DNA of 13,296 bases from positions 1 through 13,296 of the forward strand of contig JAQTOL010000039.1 of NCBI GenBank assembly GCA_028748945.1, read 5' to 3'. Of this stretch, positions 6,131-13,296 are shown piece after piece. Within the stretch, counting starts at the first letter, position 1. Each line of letters opens with the position of its first letter. The notes under the pieces were generated by a model, which worked only from the letters and a program-made list of their open reading frames with translations, did no database searches and was not told where the DNA came from. The position numbers were made by a program, and so were the translations under genes. This DNA comes from Paludibacter sp. Its GTDB lineage: Bacteria; Bacteroidota; Bacteroidia; Bacteroidales; Paludibacteraceae.

Positions 6131-8476
6131 TCAGCACTTAACGATAACCTTTTCCTTTAATGATTCTCGTGTCACTTGTCCTATTCTATCGAGGTTATTG
6201 ATGCTGATTTGTTCTTCAACAATAGCATCCAACACAGCGATAGCGGTCATATTCACAATATCACGAACAGAACTTTCAACATCCAGAATATGAACTGGTT
6301 TGTTTAATCCCATTTGAATCGGTCCGATTGATTCGGCAAGTTCCATCTCCAGTAACATTTTATAGGCTGTATTTGCAGAGCTCAAATTTGGAAAAATTAA
6401 TGTATTCACATTTTTGCCGGCTAATTTGGAGAACGGATATTTTTGATCCCGCAATTCTTTGTTCAAAGCAAAAGTAACCTGCATCTCGCCATCCACAACC
6501 ATTTCAGGATATGTTTTATGTAAAGTCTCAACAACCTGGTGTACACTGGCAGGACTACCCTGTTTATCTGAACCAAAGTTTGAATAAGATAACATAGCCA
6601 TTACCGGTTCGTGGGCAAAGAATTTCACCGTGTCGTGAGTCAGTTTAGCAATATCAATCAAAGCATCGGTACAGGGGTGACGATTGAACAGGGTATCAGC
6701 CAGGAAGAAAGTTCCCTTTTTTGTATTTACGATATGCATGGCGGCCATAAACTGCAATCCTTCCCTCAGTCCGATGACATCTTTAGCAGCCTGAATTGAA
6801 TCGGCATATTTGGTATAAACCCCGGTGATCAATGCATCTGCTTCACCAGTTTCAACCATCATCATCCCAAAATAATTACGTTCGTACATTTTCTCGTAGG
6901 CTTCGTCGTAAGTCATTCCTTCGCGGCTGCGTTTCTTTGTAAGAATTTTTGCATATTCCACCCGGCGTTCTTCTTCCCGGTCATGACGCATATTCACGAT
7001 TTCAATTCCTGTTAAATCGATATCATTTTCTTTAGCCAGACTCGCTATCTTTTCTTCGTTACCCAATAATACAGGGTAACAAATTCCGTCTGCCAGTGCT
7101 GCCTCGGCAGCTTTAAGCATATTAATGTGATTTGATTCGGAGAAAACCACACGTTTTGGATTCTGACGGGCTTCATCATAAAATCGACGTAACATTTTGT
7201 TGTCACTACCCATCATTTCACGTAATTTATTTCGATATCCATCCCAGTCAGTGATAACTTTCCGGGCTACACCCGAATCGATAGCTGCTTTTGCAACTGC
7301 CGGTGCAACGATTGTCAGCAATCGGGGATCTAACGGTTTTGGTATAATATAATCGTGGCCAAAGCTTAAGCGTTTCAAGTTGTAAGCCGCATTTACAACA
7401 TCAGGAACAGGTTGTTTTGTCAATTCGGCAATCGCTTTTACAGCTGCCAGTTTCATTTCCTCATTAATGCTTTTTGCACGCACATCAAGAGCACCGCGGA
7501 AAATATAAGGGAATCCAAGTACATTATTTATTTGGTTGGGATGATCGGAACGTCCGGTGGCAAAAATAATATCCTTACGGGCTGAAATAGCATCTTCGTA
7601 TGAGATTTCAGGATTTGGATTGGCTAATGCAAAAACAATCGGGTTTTCATTCATTGTTTGAACCATTTCCTTAGTAAGCACTCCGGCAATTGACAATCCT
7701 AAAAATACATCGCAATCTTTAACGGCTTCTGCTAATGTTGTAATGGTCCTGGTAGTTGCAAATGGTTTTTTGCGCGAGTTTAAATCGGTACGTTGCATGT
7801 TAATCACACCTTTGGAGTCGACCATAACAATATTCTCCAATTTCGCACCCAGCATCATATATAATTGGGTACATGAATTGGCAGCCGCTCCCGCCCCGTT
7901 CACCACGATTTTTACATCTTCAATTTTCTTTCCGACGAGTTCGAGCGCATTTAATAATCCTGCCGAAGAAATAATTGCAGTACCGTGTTGATCGTCGTGC
8001 ATAAGCGGAATATCCAGTTCGGCTTTCAACCGTTCTTCAATTTCAAAACATTCAGGTGCTTTTATATCTTCGAGGTTGATACCACCAAATGTTGGTGCAA
8101 TAGCTTTAACTACCTGTATAAATTTCTCAGGATCAGTTTCATTTACTTCAATATCAAATACATCGATACCGGCAAATATCTTAAATAACAAACCTTTTCC
8201 TTCCATCACAGGTTTTCCGGCTAAAGCTCCGATATTCCCGAGTCCAAGAACTGCTGTACCGTTTGAAATTACGGCAACTAAATTCCCTTTCGAGGTATAA
8301 TCATATGCTGTATCGGGATCTTTTTCAATTTCTAAACAGGGTTCAGCAACTCCGGGAGAATAAGCAAGAGATAAATCGCGTTGAGAACTATAGGGTTTTG
8401 TGGGTACTACCTCAATTTTTCCGGGTTTCCCTTGTGAATGATAGAGAAGAGCTTCTTCTCGTGTTACTTTTGCCAT
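6131..8476 (-). CDS. maeB: NADP-dependent malic enzyme with phosphotransacetylase-like domain
   Basis: This 781-residue cytoplasmic enzyme decarboxylates malate to pyruvate and CO2, normally reducing NADP. Residues 18-150 form the malic N-terminal domain with the catalytic tyrosine in LAYSPGVAEPC (38-47) and lysine in MEGKGLLFKIFAGID (91-105). MHDDQHGTA at 159-167 holds metal ligands. VVNGAGAAANS at 191-201 is the dinucleotide-binding loop, and ALANPNPEIS lies at 283-292. From about residue 430 a phosphate acetyl/butyryltransferase-like domain follows (ADTLFNRHP, SYSNFGS, FPNLSSANTAYKM, GPIQMGLNKPVHIL). In E. coli MaeB (759 residues) this domain is thought to mediate control by acetyl-CoA rather than to act as a transferase. 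The length fits the hybrid family. ATG at 8476-8474 gives the expected MAKVTREEALLYHS start. The gene is single, divergent from recF, with its own terminator. Confidence 0.96.
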   Translation of the reverse strand: MAKVTREEALLYHSQGKPGKIEVVPTKPYSSQRDLSLAYSPGVAEPCLEIEKDPDTAYDYTSKGNLVAVISNGTAVLGLGNIGALAGKPVMEGKGLLFKIFAGIDVFDIEVNETDPEKFIQVVKAIAPTFGGINLEDIKAPECFEIEERLKAELDIPLMHDDQHGTAIISSAGLLNALELVGKKIEDVKIVVNGAGAAANSCTQLYMMLGAKLENIVMVDSKGVINMQRTDLNSRKKPFATTRTITTLAEAVKDCDVFLGLSIAGVLTKEMVQTMNENPIVFALANPNPEISYEDAISARKDIIFATGRSDHPNQINNVLGFPYIFRGALDVRAKSINEEMKLAAVKAIAELTKQPVPDVVNAAYNLKRLSFGHDYIIPKPLDPRLLTIVAPAVAKAAIDSGVARKVITDWDGYRNKLREMMGSDNKMLRRFYDEARQNPKRVVFSESNHINMLKAAEAALADGICYPVLLGNEEKIASLAKENDIDLTGIEIVNMRHDREEERRVEYAKILTKKRSREGMTYDEAYEKMYERNYFGMMMVETGEADALITGVYTKYADSIQAAKDVIGLREGLQFMAAMHIVNTKKGTFFLADTLFNRHPCTDALIDIAKLTHDTVKFFAHEPVMAMLSYSNFGSDKQGSPASVHQVVETLHKTYPEMVVDGEMQVTFALNKELRDQKYPFSKLAGKNVNTLIFPNLSSANTAYKMLLEMELAESIGPIQMGLNKPVHILDVESSVRDIVNMTAIAVLDAIVEEQISINNLDRIGQVTRESLKEKVIVKC

Positions 8477-8536
8477 AATTAATCAATTAAAAAATAAAAT
8501 ATATAGTATATGTGTTATTATTTTTAGAATTTGTCG

Positions 8537-8566
8537 CAAAATTACAAATAAAAATATCAATATGAA
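8537..8566 (-). promoter_or_regulatory. Probable promoter of the malic enzyme gene
   Basis: On the minus strand TAATTTTG (8544-8537) matches the TAnnTTTG -7 consensus exactly. The -33 position after 19 nt is TTC (8566-8564) instead of TTG. Transcription would start near 8530, about 55 nt before the maeB ATG. The imperfect -33 lowers confidence. Confidence 0.5.
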
Positions 8567-8644
8567 ACTAATTTATCCTAATTTGTGCATATTGTCTATT
8601 TTAAATAATGGCAGTTCAGTAAGTAATTAAAAATATGATGAAAT

Positions 8645-8671
8645 GTTGGAATCTTTAAAGTATTTTCCAAC
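8645..8671. repeat. Inverted repeat GTTGGAA/TTCCAAC
   Basis: GTTGGAA (8645-8651) and TTCCAAC (8665-8671) are perfect 7-bp arms around a 13-nt spacer that itself contains the palindrome CTTTAAAG. It could be an RNA stem-loop or an operator. No strong T-run follows, and no gene reads into it, so a terminator role is unlikely. Confidence 0.35.
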
Positions 8672-8770
8672 TTTATGCCTTATGACAAGTCATGTATTCT
8701 TTTAAAATTATACTACAAAGTTACAACATTAAGAAATTATTTACGAAATTCAGCATAACATTTAAATGAA

Positions 8771-8793
8771 ATTATTTTGTTTAACAAAATAAT
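8771..8793. promoter_or_regulatory. 11-bp inverted repeat upstream of recF
   Basis: ATTATTTTGTT (8771-8781) and AACAAAATAAT (8783-8793) are perfect 11-bp arms around a single T. It is the longest perfect dyad in the divergent region and lies about 70 nt upstream of the recF -33 element. It is a candidate operator for recF, maeB or both. It has low GC and no T-run, so it is not a convincing terminator. Confidence 0.4.
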
Positions 8794-8859
8794 GAATTTG
8801 CTAAACAATAATCAGCACAAGTATTAAATCATAATTAAAATATGTAAGGGATGAAAATA

Positions 8860-8889
8860 TTGCGGGTGCCCAAAAAATATGTACATTTG
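8860..8889 (+). promoter_or_regulatory. Bacteroidetes-type promoter of recF
   Basis: TTG at 8860-8862 is followed after exactly 19 nt by TACATTTG at 8882-8889, a full match to TTG-N19-TAnnTTTG. Transcription should start near 8895, about 20 nt before the recF ATG at 8915. The in-frame ATG at 8879 precedes the -7 element and the one at 8891 lies at or before the start site, so neither can be used from this promoter. Confidence 0.8.
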
Positions 8890-8914
8890 CATGAGTAAAT
8901 TAATCCTCGATTTC

Positions 8915-10006
8915 ATGCATCTAAATACCCTATCCATACTTAATTATAAAAATATCCGTGAGGCTGAACTGGTTTTTTCTCCTAAAATTAATTGCTTTAT
9001 CGGTAATAACGGGATGGGGAAAACGAATATTTTAGATGCGATCTATTTTCTATCCTTCTGTAAAAGCCATTCCAATTCCATTGATTCCCAAAATATCCTC
9101 CACGAAGCCGATTTTGCATTAATTCAGGGAAAATACTCGGTAGGTGATTCAACCGAAGACATCTATTGTGGTATGAAACATCGTCAAAAGAAGCAATTTA
9201 AACGAAATAAAAAAGAATATGAACGTCTTTCCGATCATATCGGGCTATTACCTTTGGTAATGGTATCACCGGATGATGCTGAATTAATATCGCAGGGAAG
9301 TGACGAACGCAGGAAATTTATCGATGGGGTAATTTCACAATTTAATAAAAACTATCTCAATCAGCTGTTGCAATACAATAATGCTCTCAAGCAACGAAAT
9401 GCGCTGCTTAAGCTCGAAACAAATGTTGATAATTCATTATTAGATATTTGGGAAGAACAAATGGCATTGTATGGCAACTATATTTATTCACAACGTAAAC
9501 TATTTATTGATGAATTTATTCCGATTTTTCAAAACTTCTATACCTATATTTCAAAAGGAAACGAACAAATAAGTTTGAGCTATCATTCGCAACATGAAGA
9601 ACATGATATTAAGGAACGCATGCTGGCAACCCGCGAACGTGACCGTTTGCTTGGCTATTCAACCCAGGGAATTCACAAAGATGAGCTGGAAATGCTACTG
9701 GATGGTTTTCCGATAAAACGTGTCGGTTCTCAGGGACAAAACAAAACATACTTGATTTCTTTAAAATTAGCTCAATTCGATTTTCTAAAACGTACACATA
9801 AATTATCTCCTCTTCTTCTGCTTGATGACATTTTTGATAAGCTTGACTCTCTTCGGGTAAAACAGATTGTTGAATTAGTCTCAGGTGAAACCTTCGGTCA
9901 AATTTTCATTACGGACACCAACCGCGAACATTTAGATTTAATATTACAACAATTGGAACAGGAAGCCACTATTTTTCGGGTTGAAAATGGTGAAATCTTT
10001 CTATAA
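8915..10006 (+). CDS. recF: DNA replication and repair protein RecF
   Basis: A 363-residue SMC-like ATPase that binds gapped DNA and, with RecO and RecR, helps load RecA at stalled forks and daughter-strand gaps. The N-terminus LNTLSILNYKNIREAELVFSPKINCFIGNNGMGKTNILDAIYFL contains Walker A (GNNGMGKT, 30-37). GSQGQNKTYLISLKLAQ at 271-287 is the ABC signature and SPLLLLDDIFDKLD at 298-311 is Walker B. FGQIFITDTNREHL near 327-340 corresponds to the switch/His region. Length fits RecF (about 360). The frame is open from ATG 8879, but I chose 8915 because it gives the canonical RecF start and because the consensus promoter excludes the two upstream ATGs. The gene stands alone here: no DUF721 protein follows, and dnaA, dnaN and gyrB are not adjacent. 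Confidence 0.95.
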   Translation: MHLNTLSILNYKNIREAELVFSPKINCFIGNNGMGKTNILDAIYFLSFCKSHSNSIDSQNILHEADFALIQGKYSVGDSTEDIYCGMKHRQKKQFKRNKKEYERLSDHIGLLPLVMVSPDDAELISQGSDERRKFIDGVISQFNKNYLNQLLQYNNALKQRNALLKLETNVDNSLLDIWEEQMALYGNYIYSQRKLFIDEFIPIFQNFYTYISKGNEQISLSYHSQHEEHDIKERMLATRERDRLLGYSTQGIHKDELEMLLDGFPIKRVGSQGQNKTYLISLKLAQFDFLKRTHKLSPLLLLDDIFDKLDSLRVKQIVELVSGETFGQIFITDTNREHLDLILQQLEQEATIFRVENGEIFL

Positions 10007-10097
10007 GTCTTTCATTATGTCACTTTTTTCATTCTTAGGTGGCATTTCTATTCTCTATAAACTTTTCTTATTCGTTTTTTGTTATTTCATGTAGGTT

Positions 10098-10114
10098 TTA
10101 TTTTTCGAAAATAA
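10098..10114. promoter_or_regulatory. Dyad over the -33 region of the distal nrdJ promoter
   Basis: TTATTTT (10098-10104) and AAAATAA (10108-10114) are perfect 7-bp arms around TCG. It overlaps the -33 position (10104-10106) of the distal promoter candidate, a location suited to a repressor or activator. The arms are pure A/T, so chance is possible. Confidence 0.25.
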
Positions 10115-10133
10115 TGCCGGAAAATTAATTTTG
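10104..10133 (+). promoter_or_regulatory. Candidate distal promoter of nrdJ
   Basis: TAATTTTG at 10126-10133 matches the TAnnTTTG -7 consensus. After 19 nt the -33 position holds TTC (10104-10106) rather than TTG. The leader would be about 160 nt, and the element is overlapped by the inverted repeat at 10131-10151. Confidence 0.45.
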
Positions 10134-10151
10134 TATATTGCAGATATACAA
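10131..10151. promoter_or_regulatory. Candidate operator: TTGTATAT / ATATACAA dyad
   Basis: TTGTATAT (10131-10138) and ATATACAA (10144-10151) are perfect 8-bp arms around TGCAG. The dyad overlaps the end of the distal -7 element and the predicted transcription start, the usual place for a repressor site. It does not fit the NrdR consensus (ACACTATATATAGTGT-like) well. It could also form a hairpin at the 5' end of the transcript. Confidence 0.45.
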
Positions 10152-10210
10152 TGTATTAAATTTTATTTTGGAAAACATTTATTTTTAGTAATAAAAACTA
10201 ATAATAAATA

Positions 10211-10241
10211 TTGGATATTTTAAAATAAATGCCTAACATTG
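10211..10241 (+). promoter_or_regulatory. Candidate proximal promoter of nrdJ
   Basis: TTG at 10211-10213 is followed after 20 nt by TAACATTG at 10234-10241, which matches seven of eight positions when N positions are counted (TAnnTTTG with A for the first T). Transcription would start near 10247, giving a leader of about 50 nt. It competes with the distal candidate, and both may be real. Confidence 0.45.
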
Positions 10242-10297
10242 TAATCTCATTTTACATATAGATAACCAAAACATAAAACTCTTACAACAATCCTATT

Positions 10298-12862
10298 ATG
10301 AATTTATTTACTGAAGAGAAAGTCACCTATACTGCTCAAGAGATAAACGATGCTTCGCTTGATTATTTCAAAGGTGATGATCTTGCAACAAAAGTCTGGG
10401 CAACTAAATATGCATTAAAAGATTCTTATGGTAATACATATGAATTGACTCCAGACGATATGCATCGTCGATTGGCAAAAGAAATTGCCAGAATTGAGAA
10501 GAAATATCCAAATCCACTATCAGAGGATGAACTTTTTGAGTTATTCCGTAATTTTAAATACATTGTACCTCAAGGAAGTCCAATGACCGGTATTGGAAAC
10601 AATTTTCAGGTAGCTTCGCTTTCCAATTGTTTTGTAATTGGTTTCGATGCTGATTCCGACTCGTATGGTGCCATTATTAAAATTGATGAAGAACAGGTTC
10701 AGTTAATGAAACGACGTGGAGGTGTTGGTCATGATCTTTCACACATACGCCCCAAAGGTTCACCGGTTAAGAACTCTGCTCTTACTTCTACCGGAATTGT
10801 CCCTTTTATGGAACGTTATTCCAATTCAACACGTGAAGTAGCTCAGGATGGACGCCGTGGTGCTTTGATGCTCAGTGTTTCAATCAAACACCCTGATTCC
10901 GAATCATTTATTGATGCAAAGCTGGAGTCCGGAAAAGTAACAGGTGCCAATATCTCGGTTAAATTACACGATGATTTTATGGAAGCGGCCATAAATAATC
11001 GTCCATATATCCAACAATACCCGATATTATCGAAAGATCCCTGGTATAAAAAGGAAGTGGATGCCAATACAATCTGGAGTAAAATTGTACACAATGCGTG
11101 GAAATCGGCTGAACCCGGGATACTTTTCTGGGATACGATCATTCGCGAATCGGTTCCTGATTGTTATGCAGATTTGGGTTATAAAACAGTATCAACAAAT
11201 CCATGCGGTGAGATTCCACTTTGCCCTTACGATAGTTGCCGGTTATTAGCCATCAATTTATATTCGTATGTCAATAATCCATTCACACCCGAAGCATCTT
11301 TCGATTTTGCATTATTCCAAGAACACGTAGGTTTAGCTCAACGTATTATGGATGATATTATCGACCTCGAAATGGAGAAAATTGATAAAATTATTGATAA
11401 GATACAAACTGATCCGGAAGATGATGTTATTAAAAGTACGGAGTTTCAGCTTTGGGAAAAGATCAAGATTAAAACATCTCAGGGTCGACGTACCGGTGTT
11501 GGTACAACCGCTGAAGGTGATATGTTGGCAGCACTAGGTTTCCGTTATGGTACCGATGATGCGACAGATTTTTCAGAAGAAGTACACAAAACGGTTGCTT
11601 TGGCCGCTTACCGGTCATCTGTGACGATGGCTAGAGAACGTGGTGCTTTTACTGTTTATGATGCTAAACGTGAAGAACATAACCCGTATATTCAGCGGTT
11701 ACGAGAAGCAGATCCGGAATTATACAATGATATGACAAAATATGGCCGTAGAAATATTGCTTGCCTGACCATTGCTCCTACCGGAACAACCAGTATCATG
11801 ACACAAACCACATCGGGTATTGAACCGGTTTTCATGCCTGTTTATACCCGTAGACGTAAAGTAAATCCGAATGATAAGAATGTACATGTCGATTTTGTAG
11901 ACGAAAAAAATGATTCATGGGAAGAATATGTAGTATTTCATCACAAGTTTGTGACATGGATGGAAGCGAACAACTATCCTACTACAAAACATTATACGAA
12001 AGAAGAAATTGAAGAACTCGTAGCCAAATCACCTTATTACAAAGCCACTGCAAATGATGTCGATTGGTTAAAGAAGGTACAAATGCAGGGTAAGATTCAA
12101 AAATGGGTGGATCATTCTATAAGTGTAACGATCAATTTACCAAGTGATGCTACTGAAGAACTGGTTGGGAAACTGTACGAAGAAGCCTGGCGTTGTGGTT
12201 GTAAAGGTGCAACGGTATATCGCGATGGATCACGTTCAGGGGTTTTAATTGCGGTTGAAGACAAGAAAGAAGATAAAAAAGATGAAAAGACGATCTGCTT
12301 TCCGTATGACGAAAATCATTTGATACGTCCGAAGGAATTAAATTGCGATGTTGTTCGGTTCCAAAATGCAAAAGATAAATGGATCGCATTTGTAGGTCTT
12401 TCCAATGATCGCCCTTACGAAATTTTTACGGGACTGGCCGATGATGAAGAAGGAATCTTACTGCCGAAGACAGTTACAGAAGGTAAGATAATTAAGACCA
12501 TTGATGAAAACGGGAATAAACGATATGACTTTCAATTCGCCAACAAACGTGGTTACAAAACAACTGTAGAAGGCTTATCCCATAAATTTGATAAAGAATT
12601 CTGGAATTATGCCAAACTGATTTCTGGCGTTTTACGTTATGGAATGCCAATTGATCAGGTTATTAAACTGGTAGCCGGACTTCAACTCGATAATGAGTCT
12701 ATTAATACATGGAAAGTTGGTGTCGAACGTGCACTGAAAAAATATATTCCGGATGGCACTCAGATTAATGAAAAACCCTGTCCTGAATGTGGACAAAAAT
12801 CATTGATTTATCAGGAGGGGTGTTTAACCTGTAAAAACTGCGGATATTCCCGATGCGGATAA
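10298..12862 (+). CDS. nrdJ: Adenosylcobalamin-dependent ribonucleotide reductase (class II)
   Basis: An 854-residue cytoplasmic enzyme that reduces ribonucleotides to deoxyribonucleotides with a radical made from coenzyme B12, so it works with or without oxygen and needs no NrdB subunit. The 10-stranded barrel shows LSNCFV (Cys111), STNPCGEIPL (Asn301, Cys303, Glu305) and YDSC (Cys314). The spacing agrees with the catalytic set of Thermotoga maritima NrdJ: Cys303 would be the thiyl-radical residue and Cys111/Cys314 the redox pair. IAPTGTTSIM at 492-501 is the phosphate-binding loop. A charged linker (DKKEDKKDEK, 655-664) leads to a TSCPD-like domain from about 675. The C-terminus CPECG...EGCLTCKNCGYSRCG carries six cysteines (828, 831, 842, 845, 848, 853) of the zinc and thiol-relay tail. 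Length fits the zinc-finger NrdJ family. It stands alone between its leader and a strong terminator. Confidence 0.96.
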   Translation: MNLFTEEKVTYTAQEINDASLDYFKGDDLATKVWATKYALKDSYGNTYELTPDDMHRRLAKEIARIEKKYPNPLSEDELFELFRNFKYIVPQGSPMTGIGNNFQVASLSNCFVIGFDADSDSYGAIIKIDEEQVQLMKRRGGVGHDLSHIRPKGSPVKNSALTSTGIVPFMERYSNSTREVAQDGRRGALMLSVSIKHPDSESFIDAKLESGKVTGANISVKLHDDFMEAAINNRPYIQQYPILSKDPWYKKEVDANTIWSKIVHNAWKSAEPGILFWDTIIRESVPDCYADLGYKTVSTNPCGEIPLCPYDSCRLLAINLYSYVNNPFTPEASFDFALFQEHVGLAQRIMDDIIDLEMEKIDKIIDKIQTDPEDDVIKSTEFQLWEKIKIKTSQGRRTGVGTTAEGDMLAALGFRYGTDDATDFSEEVHKTVALAAYRSSVTMARERGAFTVYDAKREEHNPYIQRLREADPELYNDMTKYGRRNIACLTIAPTGTTSIMTQTTSGIEPVFMPVYTRRRKVNPNDKNVHVDFVDEKNDSWEEYVVFHHKFVTWMEANNYPTTKHYTKEEIEELVAKSPYYKATANDVDWLKKVQMQGKIQKWVDHSISVTINLPSDATEELVGKLYEEAWRCGCKGATVYRDGSRSGVLIAVEDKKEDKKDEKTICFPYDENHLIRPKELNCDVVRFQNAKDKWIAFVGLSNDRPYEIFTGLADDEEGILLPKTVTEGKIIKTIDENGNKRYDFQFANKRGYKTTVEGLSHKFDKEFWNYAKLISGVLRYGMPIDQVIKLVAGLQLDNESINTWKVGVERALKKYIPDGTQINEKPCPECGQKSLIYQEGCLTCKNCGYSRCG

Positions 12863-12871
12863 TCTCCAAAC

Positions 12872-12907
12872 AAAAAAAAACGAGTCGGAAATGACTCGTT
12901 TTTTTTT
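12872..12907. terminator. Strong bidirectional terminator
   Basis: Nine A then CGAGTC (12872-12886) pair perfectly with GACTCG then nine T (12893-12907) around the 6-nt loop GGAAAT. The stem is 15 bp and symmetric, so it works for nrdJ (stop at 12862) and for the convergent glycosyltransferase (stop at 12922). Confidence 0.93.
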
Positions 12908-12921
12908 ATTTCCAGAAGGAA

Positions 12922-13296
12922 TTAATTCTTAAGCGAATTAAATGTTTTCTTTCCTTTTAGATAATAATTAAAAACAATACTTTTCTGAAGGATTTCAGAA
13001 ATATCATTGTTTACTGTATTTAAGATATTTTCTTTACGTTTTTCTTTAAAATTTGAACGTAAACCATGATAGTCTCTTCGGGCTTTAAAAACACTAAACG
13101 CATTGCGTGGTTTACCGGTAATAAATAATTGAAAAGCTGCTGCATAATCAAAGAAAAAACGCGACATCATTATCTTTTTCAGCAAATTATCCGGTAGATT
13201 TTTATACAATAACAACAAGTTATTTCTAAAATTCAGATAGGTTTTATGCGGACTTTCAACATTTAAGGTTCCTCCACCAATATGAAAAACCGTGCT
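12922..13296 (-). CDS. Family 2 glycosyltransferase, C-terminal part only
   Basis: The minus-strand frame is open from the window end to TAA at 12924-12922, giving 124 residues. It begins STVFHIGGGTLNVESPHKTY, then LNFRNNLLLLYKNLPDNLL. This is the characteristic end of a Bacteroidetes GT2 glycosyltransferase: an H-x-G-G-G-T/S segment after the acceptor site, a K-T-Y-x-N-F-R-N-N motif, then an amphipathic or membrane-associated helix (RFFFDYAAAFQLFITG) and a basic tail (KARRDYHGLRSNFKEKRKE). Such enzymes transfer a sugar from a nucleotide sugar in polysaccharide or lipopolysaccharide assembly at the inner membrane. The GT-A Rossmann core with its DXD motif lies outside the window, so donor and acceptor cannot be named. 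There is no start codon in the window: the TTG at 13218-13216 sits inside the conserved motif and is not a start. Confidence 0.82.
   Translation of the reverse strand, partial: STVFHIGGGTLNVESPHKTYLNFRNNLLLLYKNLPDNLLKKIMMSRFFFDYAAAFQLFITGKPRNAFSVFKARRDYHGLRSNFKEKRKENILNTVNNDISEILQKSIVFNYYLKGKKTFNSLKN

Larger units (their letters stand above)
8567..8859. other. AT-rich divergent intergenic region with two dyads
   Basis: I see no gene in this stretch between the maeB and recF promoters. It contains two inverted repeats listed separately, and a direct repeat of GAAATTATTT around 8733 and 8769. The TTTG(T/C)T..AA(A)CA..AATAAT pattern around 8776-8794 recurs imperfectly around 8797-8813. It is longer than two simple promoters need, so regulatory sites or a small RNA are possible. 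Confidence 0.4.
10007..10297. other. nrdJ leader region without genes
   Basis: This 291-nt AT-rich stretch between recF and nrdJ has no plausible coding sequence. It contains two candidate promoters and two dyads, listed separately. I see no clear recF terminator, no cobalamin-riboswitch core (no B12 box) and no convincing NrdR box pair. Confidence 0.5.

Noticed and set aside
7743..8478. Plus-strand open frames within the malic enzyme gene
   Set aside because: They are antisense shadows of a strongly conserved coding sequence and show no start signals or family motifs.
8879..8914. N-terminal extension of RecF from ATG 8879 or ATG 8891
   Set aside because: The -7 element of a consensus promoter lies at 8882-8889, so these codons would not be transcribed, and RecF proteins start with the sequence that begins at 8915.
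10007..10297. Cobalamin riboswitch before the B12-dependent reductase
   Set aside because: No B12-box-like GCCACTG sequence or large G/C-containing fold is visible in this AT-rich leader.
13216..13218. TTG start for a 98-residue protein at the right end
   Set aside because: The frame continues to the window edge and the upstream residues include the conserved glycosyltransferase motif, so this is an internal leucine codon.
1..13296. Defence system, mobile element or CRISPR array
   Set aside because: All sizable genes but the lipoprotein belong to recognised housekeeping or transport families, and there are no spaced direct repeats, transposase-like genes or terminal inverted repeats.

Overview
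The window looks like AT-rich core chromosome of a Bacteroidetes bacterium, most likely of the order Bacteroidales or a close relative. The reasons are promoters of the TTG-N18..20-TAnnTTTG type, a TonB-dependent receptor paired with a DUF4249 lipoprotein, short Bacteroidetes-style lipoprotein signals without strong Shine-Dalgarno sites, the pepT-gcvT neighbourhood, a hybrid malic enzyme and a zinc-finger-type class II ribonucleotide reductase. I see no insertion sequence, phage gene, CRISPR array, tRNA or rRNA.

Layout. The left end carries the last 39 codons of peptidase T, a 150-nt gap with a hairpin, then a plus-strand run of gcvT (glycine cleavage T protein), a TonB-dependent outer-membrane receptor and a DUF4249 lipoprotein, spaced closely enough to be co-transcribed. 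A hairpin with A/T flanks at 4433-4464 ends this run and also ends a convergent minus-strand gene for a 412-residue lipoprotein of unknown function, which has a very good Bacteroidetes promoter. After an AT-rich gap comes the minus-strand malic enzyme with its own terminator. A divergent AT-rich intergenic region of about 440 nt separates it from plus-strand recF, whose near-consensus promoter rules out the longest reading frame and fixes the start at 8915. A regulated-looking leader of 291 nt precedes nrdJ (B12-dependent ribonucleotide reductase), which ends at a strong bidirectional terminator shared with a convergent minus-strand glycosyltransferase cut off by the window end.

Function. Most genes are housekeeping: peptide and glycine catabolism, pyruvate/NADPH supply from malate, DNA gap repair and deoxyribonucleotide synthesis. 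The accessory part is the receptor/DUF4249 pair (uptake of an unknown ligand) and the orphan lipoprotein. I found no convincing undescribed multi-gene system. The points most worth a second look are the paired dyads around the distal nrdJ promoter, the dyads between maeB and recF, the TTG-started receptor that lacks the usual N-terminal carboxypeptidase-like domain, and the unassigned lipoprotein.
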